Positions 1 through 8,765 of a stretch of DNA of 48,796 bases are shown here, one piece after another. The stretch lies in assembly GCF_946481715.1 (NCBI RefSeq), contig NZ_CAMLOV010000020.1:1-48796 (forward strand). The letters are read 5' to 3'. The notes under the pieces were generated by a model. The model ran no database searches. It was not told the DNA's origin and saw only the letters and a program-made list of their open reading frames with translations. The DNA is from an uncultured Mucilaginibacter sp. (GTDB taxonomy: Bacteria; Bacteroidota; Bacteroidia; Sphingobacteriales; Sphingobacteriaceae). The position numbers and the translations under genes were made by a program. Positions within the stretch are counted from its first letter, which is position 1. Every line of letters starts with the position of its first letter.

Positions 1-1
1 C

Positions 2-1522
2 CAGTCTGTTCAAATAAAAAATGCCCTTATTTCTGTTTATTACAAAGACAACCTCGAGCCGATAATTCACGAGTTGAATCGCCTCGGTGTCAACATATAT
101 TCAACCGGTGGTACCGAAACATTTATCCGCGACCTTGGGGTTGATGTGATTGCTGTTGAGGACCTTACCTCGTACCCATCTATTTTGGGCGGACGCGTAA
201 AAACCCTGCATCCAAAGGTGTTTGGTGGTATATTATCGCGCCGTGGTTTAGATAGCGATGCGCAGCAGCTGGAGCAATACGCTATCCCCGAGATAGACCT
301 GGTGATTGTTGACCTTTACCCCTTCGAAGAAACCGTAAACTCCGGCGCAGGCCAGGAAGATATTATCGAAAAGATAGATATCGGCGGTATATCATTGATC
401 CGCGCGGCTGCCAAAAACTTTAAAGATGTGGTTATCGTGGCCTCTAAAAACGATTACGGCACTTTAGAAGATATCCTGAAAAGCCAGGATGGCGTAACCA
501 CTATCGATCAGCGCCGCACGTTTGCGCAAAAGGCGTTCAACATCTCGTCTAATTACGATACCCACATTTTCCAATATTTCGATCAGACAGAGCCGATGCC
601 CGTTTTTAAACAAAGCATACAAACCAGCCAATCCTTGCGTTACGGCGAAAACCCGCATCAAAAGGGTACCTTTTACGGTAACCTTGATGCCATGTTCACT
701 AAGCTGAATGGTAAAGAGTTATCCTATAACAACCTGGTAGATGTCGATGCTGCCGTTGCCCTGATCGACGAATTTACGGAGCCAACCTTTGCTATCCTGA
801 AACATACCAACGCCTGCGGTATTGCCAGTCGTTTACATACCAAAGAGGCCTGGTTAGATGCCCTGGCCTGCGACCCGGTTTCGGCATTTGGCGGTGTATT
901 GATCACCAATGCTGAGGTTTGCGAGGCAACCGCTTTGGAGATTGATAAGATCTTCTACGAGGTGCTGATTGCTCCGGCTTATACCGATGATGCCCTGAAA
1001 GTGTTAACCGCTAAAAAGAACCGCATCGTGCTTATCCGCAATAAGGTTGAGTTGCCAACAAAGCAATTTAAAACCCTGCTGAACGGTGTTATTGAGCAAG
1101 ATATGGACCTGGTAATAGAAGGCCCTGCACAGATGGACCCGGTTACCGATAAAAAACCGACTACCGAAGAGTTGAAAGACCTGTACTTTGCCAACAAAGT
1201 GGTAAAACATACTAAATCAAACACCATTGTCTTCGCCAAAAATAACCAATTGATGGCAAGTGGCGTTGGCCAAACATCACGCGTAGATTCCCTGAAGCAA
1301 GCTATCATTAAAGCAGAAAGTTTTGGTTTCGACCTGAAGGGTGCGGTAATGGCTTCTGATGCTTTCTTCCCCTTCCCTGATTGTGTGGAGATAGCTGCCG
1401 ATGCTGGTATTACCGCCGTATTGCAGCCGGGGGGCTCTATAAAAGATCAGGATTCTATCAACATGTGCAACCAAAAAGGCATTGCTATGGTTACAACCGG
1501 GGTAAGGCACTTTAAGCACTAA
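2..1522 (+). CDS. purH: Bifunctional AICAR transformylase / IMP cyclohydrolase (5' end cut by window)
   Basis: Catalyses the last two steps of de novo IMP synthesis: formylation of AICAR by 10-formyl-THF, then ring closure to IMP, in the cytoplasm. The reading frame is open from base 2 (QSVQIKNALISVYYKDNLEP...), so the true start lies just outside the window and only a few residues are missing. A TTG at 74 is internal. About 506 residues are present, against roughly 510 for the usual Bacteroidota protein. The N-terminal cyclohydrolase domain shows STGGT and GGRVKTLHPKVFGGIL. The C-terminal transformylase domain shows the Lys-His pair in LKHTNACG and the FFPFPD motif near the end. The stop is TAA at 1520-1522. 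The gene stands apart from mreB by 249 bases that contain a hairpin. Family identification is secure; the exact start cannot be seen. Confidence 0.97.
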   Translation, partial: QSVQIKNALISVYYKDNLEPIIHELNRLGVNIYSTGGTETFIRDLGVDVIAVEDLTSYPSILGGRVKTLHPKVFGGILSRRGLDSDAQQLEQYAIPEIDLVIVDLYPFEETVNSGAGQEDIIEKIDIGGISLIRAAAKNFKDVVIVASKNDYGTLEDILKSQDGVTTIDQRRTFAQKAFNISSNYDTHIFQYFDQTEPMPVFKQSIQTSQSLRYGENPHQKGTFYGNLDAMFTKLNGKELSYNNLVDVDAAVALIDEFTEPTFAILKHTNACGIASRLHTKEAWLDALACDPVSAFGGVLITNAEVCEATALEIDKIFYEVLIAPAYTDDALKVLTAKKNRIVLIRNKVELPTKQFKTLLNGVIEQDMDLVIEGPAQMDPVTDKKPTTEELKDLYFANKVVKHTKSNTIVFAKNNQLMASGVGQTSRVDSLKQAIIKAESFGFDLKGAVMASDAFFPFPDCVEIAADAGITAVLQPGGSIKDQDSINMCNQKGIAMVTTGVRHFKH

Positions 1523-1552
1523 GTAAGCAGCACAAATTTCACGAATGATGCG

Positions 1553-1590
1553 AATTTATCGAATTAAAAAAAGTGTTAATTCGATAAATT
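1553..1590. repeat. 15-bp perfect AT-rich inverted repeat downstream of purH
   Basis: Bases 1553-1567 (AATTTATCGAATTAA) are the exact reverse complement of 1576-1590, with an 8-base loop. It lies 31 bases after the purH stop. It has no clean T-tract after the right arm, so it is either a weak terminator or 3' stabiliser, or one of the aattcg-rich intergenic repeats. The rest of the 1523-1771 gap holds further AATTCGTG motifs (around 1685-1730). Confidence 0.6.
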
Positions 1591-1740
1591 AGAACGAACT
1601 TACACAAAGTAAAAACGAATTAAAAACACGGGCAAAGGCACGAATTATACAAATACAGAGTTATTAACTATTAATTAGTTTTAATTCGTGAAATTCGTGT
1701 CGAGGCCACCGGTTTCGTGAAAATTCGTGTCCATTATTAT

Positions 1741-1748
1741 TAACTTTG
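1741..1748 (+). promoter_or_regulatory. Candidate -7 box (TAACTTTG) for the mre operon
   Basis: TAACTTTG fits the Bacteroidota sigma-ABfrA -7 consensus TAnnTTTG and lies 23 bases before the mreB ATG, so the predicted leader is very short. A convincing -33 TTTG at ideal spacing is not obvious. The call rests on the -7 match and position. Confidence 0.5.
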
Positions 1749-1771
1749 CAAAATATTTGAAATAACGCCAC

Positions 1772-2794
1772 ATGGGTTTATTTAATTTTTTCACACAAGA
1801 GATCGCCATAGATTTGGGTACTGCCAATACCCTCATTATACATAATGATAAAGTTGTTGTTGATGAACCATCGATAGTAGCTTTCGACCGTACAACCAAT
1901 AAAGTAATTGCAATTGGCCGTCAGGCCATGCAAATGGAGGGTAAAACCCACGATAACATCCGTACCGTGCGCCCGCTTAAAGATGGTGTAATTGCCGACT
2001 TTAACGCCGCCGAGTTGATGATACGCGGGATGATAAAAATGATAAACCAGGGCAAAGGGTGGTTCTTCCCATCGTTGCGAATGGTTATCTGTATCCCATC
2101 GGGCATCACCGAGGTGGAAAAACGCGCGGTACGCGACAGCGCCGAAATTGCAGGCGCTAAAGAGGTGTACCTGATATACGAACCAATGGCTGCTGCCGTA
2201 GGTATCGGTATCGACGTGGAAGAGCCTATGGGCAACATGATCATCGATATTGGTGGTGGTACTACCGAGATTGCGGTTATTGCTCTATCGGGTATCGTTT
2301 GCGACCAGAGTATTCGTGTTGCAGGTGATAACTTCGACTCTGATATCGTTCAGTACATCCGCCGCCAGCACAACATCATGATTGGCGACCGTACTGCCGA
2401 GAAAATAAAAATTGAAGTAGGGGCCGCTCTTCCGGAGCTTTCTGAACCACCTGCAGATTTCGCCGTACAAGGCCGCGACCTGATGACCGGCGTGCCAAAG
2501 CAGATCACCGTATCGTATACAGAAATTGCTCATTGCCTTGATAAATCCATCTCTAAAATAGAGGAAGCGATTTTGAAAGCATTAGAGATAACCCCGCCGG
2601 AGCTTTCTGCGGATATTTACCAAACAGGTATTTACCTTACAGGTGGTGGCGCGTTATTGCGCGGGTTAGACAAACGTGTAGCCGCAAAAACCAAATTGCC
2701 CGTACACGTTGCCGAAGACCCGCTGCGCGCGGTAGTACGCGGCACCGGTACCGCCCTTAAAAATATTGGTAACTTTAAGTTTTTAATGCAATAG
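1772..2794 (+). CDS. mreB: Rod shape-determining protein MreB
   Basis: Bacterial actin homologue. It polymerises on the inner face of the cytoplasmic membrane and directs lateral wall synthesis by the RodA-PBP2 elongasome. 340 residues, the normal family length. The actin-fold ATP-binding motifs are present: phosphate-1 IDLGTANTL near residues 14-22, EPMAAAVG, phosphate-2 IDIGGGTTEIAVI, and the adenosine motif GGGALLRG near the C-terminus. The N-terminus MGLFNFFTQE is hydrophobic and amphipathic, as in membrane-binding MreBs. It is the first gene of the mreB-mreC-mreD-mrdA-rodA cluster but is separated from mreC by 105 bases carrying a hairpin, whereas the following genes overlap. The ATG start is preceded by a short AT-rich leader with no Shine-Dalgarno, as is normal for this phylum. 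Confidence 0.98.
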   Translation: MGLFNFFTQEIAIDLGTANTLIIHNDKVVVDEPSIVAFDRTTNKVIAIGRQAMQMEGKTHDNIRTVRPLKDGVIADFNAAELMIRGMIKMINQGKGWFFPSLRMVICIPSGITEVEKRAVRDSAEIAGAKEVYLIYEPMAAAVGIGIDVEEPMGNMIIDIGGGTTEIAVIALSGIVCDQSIRVAGDNFDSDIVQYIRRQHNIMIGDRTAEKIKIEVGAALPELSEPPADFAVQGRDLMTGVPKQITVSYTEIAHCLDKSISKIEEAILKALEITPPELSADIYQTGIYLTGGGALLRGLDKRVAAKTKLPVHVAEDPLRAVVRGTGTALKNIGNFKFLMQ

Positions 2795-2814
2795 TTTTTA
2801 GAGAAACAAGATAT

Positions 2815-2866
2815 AAGAACCAAGAATCAAGAGAGAAAAGAATTCCTGTCTTGCCTCTTGGTTCTT
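2815..2866 (+). repeat. Hairpin between mreB and mreC
   Basis: AAGAACCAAGA (2815-2825) is the exact reverse complement of 2856-2866. Pairing continues after a two-base mismatch through CAAGA/TCTTG, giving an interrupted stem of about 16 pairs around an A-rich loop. It sits in the only sizeable gap of the mre operon. It may act as an attenuator or RNA-processing site, or be a dispersed 'accaagaatcaag' repeat; the sequence alone cannot separate these. Confidence 0.55.
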
Positions 2867-2899
2867 GACTCTTGAATTCAATCCCCAATTTTTAATTAG

Positions 2900-3736
2900 A
2901 TGCGTAACCTCCTGATATTTATCACTAAGTACAACGCATTCTTTTTATTTCTCATTTTCGAGATCGCTTCGCTTATTATTTACGTTAAGTACAACTCTTT
3001 TCAAAAGGCTACATTTATCAACAGCACCAACAAGGTAACCGGCGAGTTTTATGCCCGTACCGATGAATTGAAGGGCTATATGTCGCTGCGCGAGGTGAAC
3101 GATCAGCTCGCCAAAGAAAATGCTGCGCTGCGTAACCAGCTAAGGTCGTCCAAATACCTCGATTCGGTTAACAAGCATGTGGTTAACGATACCGTTTACA
3201 AACAACAGTACGAGTATATTGATGCCAAAGTGATCAACAATTCGGTGAACAAGCGCAGTAACTACATTACCATAACCAAGGGCAGTAAGGATGGTGTTGC
3301 AAAAGGTATGGGGGTAATCTCTAACAGCGGTGTAGTGGGCAAGATAGTTTTAGTTGGCGAGCATATCTCCATAGTTCAATCGCTGCTGCATAAAGATTCG
3401 CGGGTTAGCGCTATGCTGGCTAATAATAAAGAAATAGGCTACTTAGAATGGGGCGACGACCTTGATCCACATAAAGGTTTATTGGTAGACGTATCGAATA
3501 CGGCTCAACCCAGAGTTGGCGAAGCAGTGGTGACATCACAACTTTCATCATTGTTTCCTGCAGGGATAGCAATTGGTAAAGTAAGCAAGTTAAATGCAAA
3601 AGGCGCAGGCTTTTTCCTGAACATGGAAGTGGCGTTGGCGGTAGATTTTAGCAAGCTGGAGTACGTATATATAATTAATAATAAGCTTGCTACCGAGCAG
3701 GCGGGACTGGAGGCCCAGGAGAAAAAAGATGAGTAG
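2900..3736 (+). CDS. mreC: Rod shape-determining protein MreC
   Basis: Bitopic inner-membrane scaffold of the elongasome. It binds and activates PBP2 in the periplasm. 278 residues. One membrane helix at about residues 10-28 follows a short cytoplasmic tail. A coiled-coil stretch comes next (about 55-85, LREVNDQLAKENAALRNQLR), then the beta-barrel MreC core containing AKVINNS, ITKGSKDGV and GVVGKIV, all typical of the family. The C-terminus is lysine/glutamate rich (AQEKKDE). The last 8 bases overlap the start of mreD, which implies translational coupling. Confidence 0.95.
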   Translation: MRNLLIFITKYNAFFLFLIFEIASLIIYVKYNSFQKATFINSTNKVTGEFYARTDELKGYMSLREVNDQLAKENAALRNQLRSSKYLDSVNKHVVNDTVYKQQYEYIDAKVINNSVNKRSNYITITKGSKDGVAKGMGVISNSGVVGKIVLVGEHISIVQSLLHKDSRVSAMLANNKEIGYLEWGDDLDPHKGLLVDVSNTAQPRVGEAVVTSQLSSLFPAGIAIGKVSKLNAKGAGFFLNMEVALAVDFSKLEYVYIINNKLATEQAGLEAQEKKDE

Positions 3737-4247
3737 GATTATCCTGATGAACCTGGTGCGTTTTGTTATGCTCATCTTCCTGCAGGTGTTCTTGCTTAAA
3801 AATGTAGCGCTTTATGACCTGAGCACCCCCTACCTATATATCCTCTTTATCCTTTTATTGCCTTTCGAAACGCCGAATATAGTTTTGTTTATCCTCTCGT
3901 TTTTGGTGGGGTTAACCATCGATATGTTTTATGATACGCCGGGGCTGCATGCCGCGGCATGTACTGTGCTTGCTTTAGTACGCGTTATGTTCATCAGCAT
4001 TACAGTGCAGAAAGATGGGTTTGATAACGAACCGGAGCCAACGCTAAGCATTATGGGTTTCCGCTGGTTTTTTACCTATGCACTGGTACTTACGCTGTTT
4101 CATCATTTCTTCCTGTTCAACCTGGAAGTTTTTCGCCTAACTGAAATACAATACACACTAAGCCGCTTTTTATTGAGTTCAATATTTACAGTATTTTTGA
4201 TGCTGGTTTCGGGGCTGTTATTTTTCAGAAGGAAAGAGCGTAAATGA
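3729..4247 (+). CDS. mreD: Rod shape-determining protein MreD
   Basis: Small polytopic membrane protein of the elongasome, partner of MreC. I choose the ATG at 3729 (MSRIILMNLVRF), giving 172 residues. An in-frame start further upstream would add a charged tail lying inside mreC and is unlikely. About five hydrophobic segments are visible (near residues 4-20, 28-45, 47-65, 103-125 and 140-160) and there is no soluble domain. The family is poorly conserved, so the name leans on membrane topology, length and its fixed position between mreC and the PBP2 gene. It overlaps mreC by 8 bases and mrdA by 4 (ATGA). Confidence 0.9.
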   Translation: MSRIILMNLVRFVMLIFLQVFLLKNVALYDLSTPYLYILFILLLPFETPNIVLFILSFLVGLTIDMFYDTPGLHAAACTVLALVRVMFISITVQKDGFDNEPEPTLSIMGFRWFFTYALVLTLFHHFFLFNLEVFRLTEIQYTLSRFLLSSIFTVFLMLVSGLLFFRRKERK

Positions 4248-6250
4248 ACAGTTTTTTTGAACGGCGCTATATAGTAGCCGGTATTTTCATAGCTTTTATA
4301 TTGGTGTTGCTTGGCCGCTTGTTTTACATACAGGTGGTAGATGACCGCTATGCGCTTTATGCCAGCCAGAATGTGGTGCGTAAAATGATACAATACCCCG
4401 CCCGCGGCCCTATATTAGACCGTAACGGTAAAATAATGGTGCAGAACGAACCCGTGTACGACATTATGGTGATACCTAAACAGGTAACCGCTTTTGATAC
4501 TGTTGAATTTTGCAAACTGCTTGGCATCGATAAACAAGGCTACGATAAGAGGATGATAAAGGCCCGCAAGTATTCGCCTTACCGCGCTTCGGTTTTCGAG
4601 AAGCAGTTATCAGCACAACTATATGCATCCTTTCAGGAGCGGTTATCAGAATTCCCTGGTTTTTTCCCCCAGCAACGCCCGGTACGCACATACCCCGATT
4701 CGGCGGCTGCACAGTTTTTGGGCTATATAGGCGAGGTTACCGACCCTATTATCAAACGATCTGGCGGCTATTATAGCCCCGGCGATTATATTGGGATAAC
4801 CGGCGTAGAGAAATCTTATGAAACCGTACTTCGCGGCCAGCGGGGCGTGCAAAACTGGATGGTTGATTCGCGCAACGTTCGTAAGGCCTCGTACGCAAAT
4901 GGGGCTTTTGATACCAGCGCCGTGGCTGGCGACCGGCTGGTGTCTTCGCTGGATATGCGCATCCAAAAATTAGGCGAGGAATTAATGCGGAATAAAATAG
5001 GCAGTATAGTGGCCATTGAACCAGCAACAGGCGAGATACTCTGCTTTGTAAGCAGCCCCACTTACGACCCTAATTTACTTGTGGGCAAAGAGCGCGGTAA
5101 CAACGCCGCTAAACTATATAAAGACCCATACAAACCTTTCTTCACCCGCCCGGTGCAGGCATTGTATCCTCCCGGCTCGTCATTTAAACCCCTTAGTGCT
5201 TTGATAGCCATGCAGGAAGGTATGATAACGCCGCAAACGGTTTATGTGTGCAGGGGGTATTACCAGTCTGGTAACCGCCGCATAAAATGTTTTCATGGCG
5301 AGGTGCACGGCGCGGTTTCACTAAGCCAGGCAATTGCCCATTCCTGTAACGGATATTTTGATATGGTGTTCGAAAAACTGGTGAACCGGTTTGGTGCGCG
5401 AAATATCGATACCGGCTTTAATGCCTGGCGAAACAACGTGGCTAAATTCGGCTTAGGCACGCGGCTCGACCTTGATCTGCCGAGCGAAAGCAGGGGGCTT
5501 TTGCCTAAGGCACAGTTTTATGATAAGATATATAAAAAAGGCGGCTGGCGTTCCAGTACGGTTATTTCTTTAGGAATAGGGCAGGGCGAGCTTTCGGCAA
5601 CGCCGTTGCAATTGGCCAATATCGAAGCTATTATCGCTAACCGGGGCTTCTTCTATAAACCACACCTTATAAAGTCCATCGGCGATAAACAGGTTATAAA
5701 ACACGAATACACCGTACGCAATTACGTGGGGGTCGATTCGCAGTATTTCCGGCCGGCCATTGAAGGAATGCAACAGGTGGTAGAAGTTGGTACCGCAGCC
5801 GGGTCTAAAATCCCAGGTATTATTATGTGCGGAAAAACCGGTACTGCGGAGGTGCGGAATCAAAAAAATGATAACTCGGTATTTGTTGCCTTCGCCCCGC
5901 GCGATAACCCTAAGATAGCGATTGCGGTTATTGTAGAAAACTCCGGGCAGGGGGCAACATGGGCGGCGCCCATTGCCAGTTTTATTGTGGAGAAATATTT
6001 AACGGGTAATATCTCCAAACGTTCGTCTGGTATTTCACCCGAATACTACACGAATGCTAACCTGTTGCCCCCGCCGGTGCTATCCGCGGCAGACAAAAGG
6101 CAATTGCGTTTGGATAGCTTAAAAAAAGCACAGGCCGACTCTGTCTCTAAATTGAAATTGAAGGGGGCGTCAAATAAGCCGCAGCAAAAAGTACCTGTAA
6201 GCAAACCATCAGCTATGCTGCCAAAACGGAAGAATGATGAGCTACAATAA
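4244..6250 (+). CDS. mrdA: Penicillin-binding protein 2 (peptidoglycan DD-transpeptidase)
   Basis: Class B PBP that cross-links peptidoglycan during elongation, working with RodA. 668 residues. One N-terminal membrane anchor (about 9-30) is followed by the R(G)PILDRNG motif of the dimerisation/pedestal domain (about 54-62). The transpeptidase domain has all three active-site motifs: SSFK with catalytic Ser312 and Lys315, Ser367-Cys-Asn369, and Lys531-Thr-Gly. After the domain, at about 595, comes a lysine/serine-rich tail of roughly 70 residues with a cluster of prolines, longer than in proteobacterial PBP2. It starts in the ATGA overlap with mreD and its end overlaps rodA by 17 bases. The order mreCD-mrdA-rodA is the standard elongasome operon. 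Confidence 0.96.
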   Translation: MNSFFERRYIVAGIFIAFILVLLGRLFYIQVVDDRYALYASQNVVRKMIQYPARGPILDRNGKIMVQNEPVYDIMVIPKQVTAFDTVEFCKLLGIDKQGYDKRMIKARKYSPYRASVFEKQLSAQLYASFQERLSEFPGFFPQQRPVRTYPDSAAAQFLGYIGEVTDPIIKRSGGYYSPGDYIGITGVEKSYETVLRGQRGVQNWMVDSRNVRKASYANGAFDTSAVAGDRLVSSLDMRIQKLGEELMRNKIGSIVAIEPATGEILCFVSSPTYDPNLLVGKERGNNAAKLYKDPYKPFFTRPVQALYPPGSSFKPLSALIAMQEGMITPQTVYVCRGYYQSGNRRIKCFHGEVHGAVSLSQAIAHSCNGYFDMVFEKLVNRFGARNIDTGFNAWRNNVAKFGLGTRLDLDLPSESRGLLPKAQFYDKIYKKGGWRSSTVISLGIGQGELSATPLQLANIEAIIANRGFFYKPHLIKSIGDKQVIKHEYTVRNYVGVDSQYFRPAIEGMQQVVEVGTAAGSKIPGIIMCGKTGTAEVRNQKNDNSVFVAFAPRDNPKIAIAVIVENSGQGATWAAPIASFIVEKYLTGNISKRSSGISPEYYTNANLLPPPVLSAADKRQLRLDSLKKAQADSVSKLKLKGASNKPQQKVPVSKPSAMLPKRKNDELQ

Positions 6251-7517
6251 TAACCAGCAGCGCAGCTTCTTTTTAAATGTAGATTGGGTAACCGTACTTA
6301 TCTACCTCAGCCTGTGCCTTGTTGGTTGGTTTAATATCCACGCGGCGGTTTTTGATGAGAATAAACCCAGCATCCTTGATTTTGATACCCAATATGGTAA
6401 GCAATTTATATTTATAGTATCGGGTATTATTATAGGTACCGTTATATTGCTTTTGGAGAGCCGTTTCCTTTCGGCGCTTGCGCCTGCAATTTACGTAGTA
6501 ACCGTTTTATTGCTGATACTGGTACTGGTAGTTGGCCGTGGCGTAGGTGGTAACCAGGCATGGATAGACCTGGGGGGGGGCTTTAAGCTGCAGCCGTCGG
6601 AGTTTGCCAAATTTGCAACCTGTTTGCTATTGGCGAGGTACCTTAGCGCTACCAATGTAAAAGTAACCGATGCTAGGTCGTTCCTTATTGCCGGTGCAAT
6701 CATTTTGTTGCCTATGATGCTGATTAAGCTGCAGCCCGATGATGGCTCTACGCTGGTATTTTGCTCGTTGATATTTGTGCTGTACCGCGAAGGGCTTTCT
6801 CCTTATTTTTTGATCATAACCGGCTTGCTCATTACTTTGTTTATAACGTCGTTGTTGTTTAACGAGTGGTATATAATTATTGTACTTGCTATTGCTACCA
6901 CGCTTGTTGCATTATCAATTAAACGCAACCGGCCGCTGATATTTAAAATAATTATAGGTGCTGTTATAAGCATGGCGTTTGTATTTGCTGTAAAACCACT
7001 TTACAATAATGGTTTAAAAAAGCACCAACGCGAACGTATAGATGTGGTGCTTGGGCTCACTAAGGATAAAAAACATGTTGGTTACAATCAAAATCAATCA
7101 AAAATTGCCATAGGCTCCGGTGGTGCCTGGGGCAAGGGCTATTTGCAGGGGACGCAAACCAAATACGCCTTTGTACCCGAGCAAAGCACCGACTTTATTT
7201 TTTGCACCATAGGCGAGGAGTGGGGTTTTGCAGGTTCGGTAGTGGTAATGGGGCTTTACCTGTTTCTATTGCTGCGTATCATTATGATAGCCGAGCGGCA
7301 GCGAGCGCCATTCTCGCGCATTTATGGGTATGGGGTGGCATCTATTATCTTTTTCCACGTGCTTATTAATATTGCCATGGCCATAGGGCTAATGCCGGTA
7401 ATTGGCATACCGCTGCCCTTTATCAGTTACGGTGGCTCGTCTTTATGGAGTTTTACCATACTGCTGTTTATCCTGCTTAAGCTGGATAGTAACCGTATGG
7501 GAGTTATTTACGGGTAG
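6234..7517 (+). CDS. rodA: Rod shape-determining SEDS glycosyltransferase RodA
   Basis: SEDS-family peptidoglycan polymerase that pairs with PBP2 to extend glycan strands from lipid II. 427 residues with about ten hydrophobic segments. Family landmarks are GVGGNQAWIDLGG followed by QPSEFAK, the periplasmic VPEQSTDFIF motif with the functionally essential Asp, and PFISYGGSS near the C-terminus. Two ATGs are possible (6234 and 6237) and the sequence does not decide between them. The gene overlaps the end of mrdA by 17 bases and is the last gene of the operon. The next gene is convergent and begins only 15 bases beyond the stop, with no obvious terminator between. Confidence 0.96.
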   Translation: MMSYNNNQQRSFFLNVDWVTVLIYLSLCLVGWFNIHAAVFDENKPSILDFDTQYGKQFIFIVSGIIIGTVILLLESRFLSALAPAIYVVTVLLLILVLVVGRGVGGNQAWIDLGGGFKLQPSEFAKFATCLLLARYLSATNVKVTDARSFLIAGAIILLPMMLIKLQPDDGSTLVFCSLIFVLYREGLSPYFLIITGLLITLFITSLLFNEWYIIIVLAIATTLVALSIKRNRPLIFKIIIGAVISMAFVFAVKPLYNNGLKKHQRERIDVVLGLTKDKKHVGYNQNQSKIAIGSGGAWGKGYLQGTQTKYAFVPEQSTDFIFCTIGEEWGFAGSVVVMGLYLFLLLRIIMIAERQRAPFSRIYGYGVASIIFFHVLINIAMAIGLMPVIGIPLPFISYGGSSLWSFTILLFILLKLDSNRMGVIYG

Positions 7518-7532
7518 GTTGGCAGTTTACAA

Positions 7533-8690
7533 TTATGCGTAGCGGCGTTTAAGCAGCGCATAAAATTTATCAGAGGTTTCCTTTTTCCCTTCCCAATTGT
7601 TTTTGGTCACGTAATTGTTTTTCAGGAAACGGTCGGCTTCTTCAAAGCTGCTAAAGCGGTTTACAATTTCAATGGCTTCAGTATAGGCCAGGTTGTAACC
7701 TTTAAAAAGGTCTTTTACAAAAAGCAGTTTATCGTTTAGCGTAATAGCAGTTTTTATATCAGCTAAAGGCTCAATCACTTCAGTTGGTGCAGTGGCTACA
7801 GGTTTTATATCCTTTTTTTGTGCCGATAGCCGCTGGTTAAGCGTAAGTACAGTTTCCGGTTCTTTTGGTTGCAGGTTATCTACCTGTATGTCTTCCATGC
7901 TTTCAGCCAAAGCCTTCCCGCCTTTTTCCGTTGGTTCTTCAAATAAGGTTAGTTCGGGTTCAGGAATTTCTTCTTCTTCCATTTCCTCAATTAGCGGTTC
8001 GGGCTCTGTAACTTCTGCTGCCGGTTCCGGCTCTTCTTCTATTACCGGCTCCGGTGTAACTTCCTCTTCGATCTCGGCCGGTACTTCTTCCCGCTTCGGG
8101 CTGTCGACTTCTGCTTCGGCACTTTCTGCTTCCGTCCCTTCTTCTATTTCAGCGGTGGGTGTCAGTAAAAGTTCGTCCTGGCTTTTGCTATCTTCTTCGT
8201 CCTCAAAATTATCAGCTTCATCCAAAACCAATTCATGTCGAACGATTTCTGCCTCTTCAGGTTCGAACGAGACGGTATCTTCCTGTGCACTGCTGCTCAA
8301 ATCAATAGCCGGTGCTGGTTGTTCTGCCGGTTCGGGTTGCTCAAATTGCAATTCTTCTTCGGGCTTTACTATCTCAAACTTAATGCTATCGTTATTTATA
8401 GCTTTCGGGGCATCCGGTTTAAATGGTGCCGCAGCCGGTTTCGCGGGCTGTACAACCGGTTCAAACCATTTCGGCTCGTCTTTTATACTGCTTTTTGCAA
8501 TGGGCTGACTCTTAATAGCATTTAGCTTGCGCAGTATCTCGGCATGGTCTTTTAAAAAGTGGGTGTTAGCTACAAAAAGCTCAAGTTCAAGGTCGTTAAG
8601 GTTATCAACCGTACCTTGCAAGTACTCATATTGCTCGTTAATTTCTTGTATAATAACGCCTATCTTTTTAAATACTTCCTGTTGCTTCAT
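7533..8690 (-). CDS. Acidic E/P-rich protein with conserved helical ends, function unknown
   Basis: 385 residues, no signal peptide or membrane helix, probably cytoplasmic. Three parts are visible. The first is an N-terminal helical segment (about 1-65, rich in Leu, Asn and Glu: IQEINEQYEYLQGTVDNLND) that looks coiled-coil-like. The second is a long low-complexity middle (about 90-290) dominated by Glu, Pro and Ala and probably disordered. The third is a C-terminal helical block of about 75 residues beginning with TLNDKLLFVKDLF and ending FYALLKRRYA. A C-terminal block of this type occurs in many Bacteroidota proteins of unknown function; I recognise the pattern but know no assigned activity. 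It is convergent with rodA (15-base gap) and diverges from tdk over 75 bases. The extreme charge bias could suit a scaffold or adaptor, which is inference only. Confidence 0.85.
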   Translation of the reverse strand: MKQQEVFKKIGVIIQEINEQYEYLQGTVDNLNDLELELFVANTHFLKDHAEILRKLNAIKSQPIAKSSIKDEPKWFEPVVQPAKPAAAPFKPDAPKAINNDSIKFEIVKPEEELQFEQPEPAEQPAPAIDLSSSAQEDTVSFEPEEAEIVRHELVLDEADNFEDEEDSKSQDELLLTPTAEIEEGTEAESAEAEVDSPKREEVPAEIEEEVTPEPVIEEEPEPAAEVTEPEPLIEEMEEEEIPEPELTLFEEPTEKGGKALAESMEDIQVDNLQPKEPETVLTLNQRLSAQKKDIKPVATAPTEVIEPLADIKTAITLNDKLLFVKDLFKGYNLAYTEAIEIVNRFSSFEEADRFLKNNYVTKNNWEGKKETSDKFYALLKRRYA

Positions 8691-8765
8691 GCTATTATGT
8701 TAGGAAAATGCTTATCAAAAATAGTATAAAATTCTGATATTAGCCCCTCACAAAAGTTTTGAGGT

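Noticed and set aside
4646..4966. Minus-strand frame inside the PBP2 gene
   Set aside because: Lies wholly inside the mrdA coding region, which has all three active-site motifs.
7792..8508. 238-codon Ser-rich frame antisense to the acidic protein
   Set aside because: It is the mirror of the Glu/Pro-rich codons, so its Ser/Gly runs are expected from composition alone.
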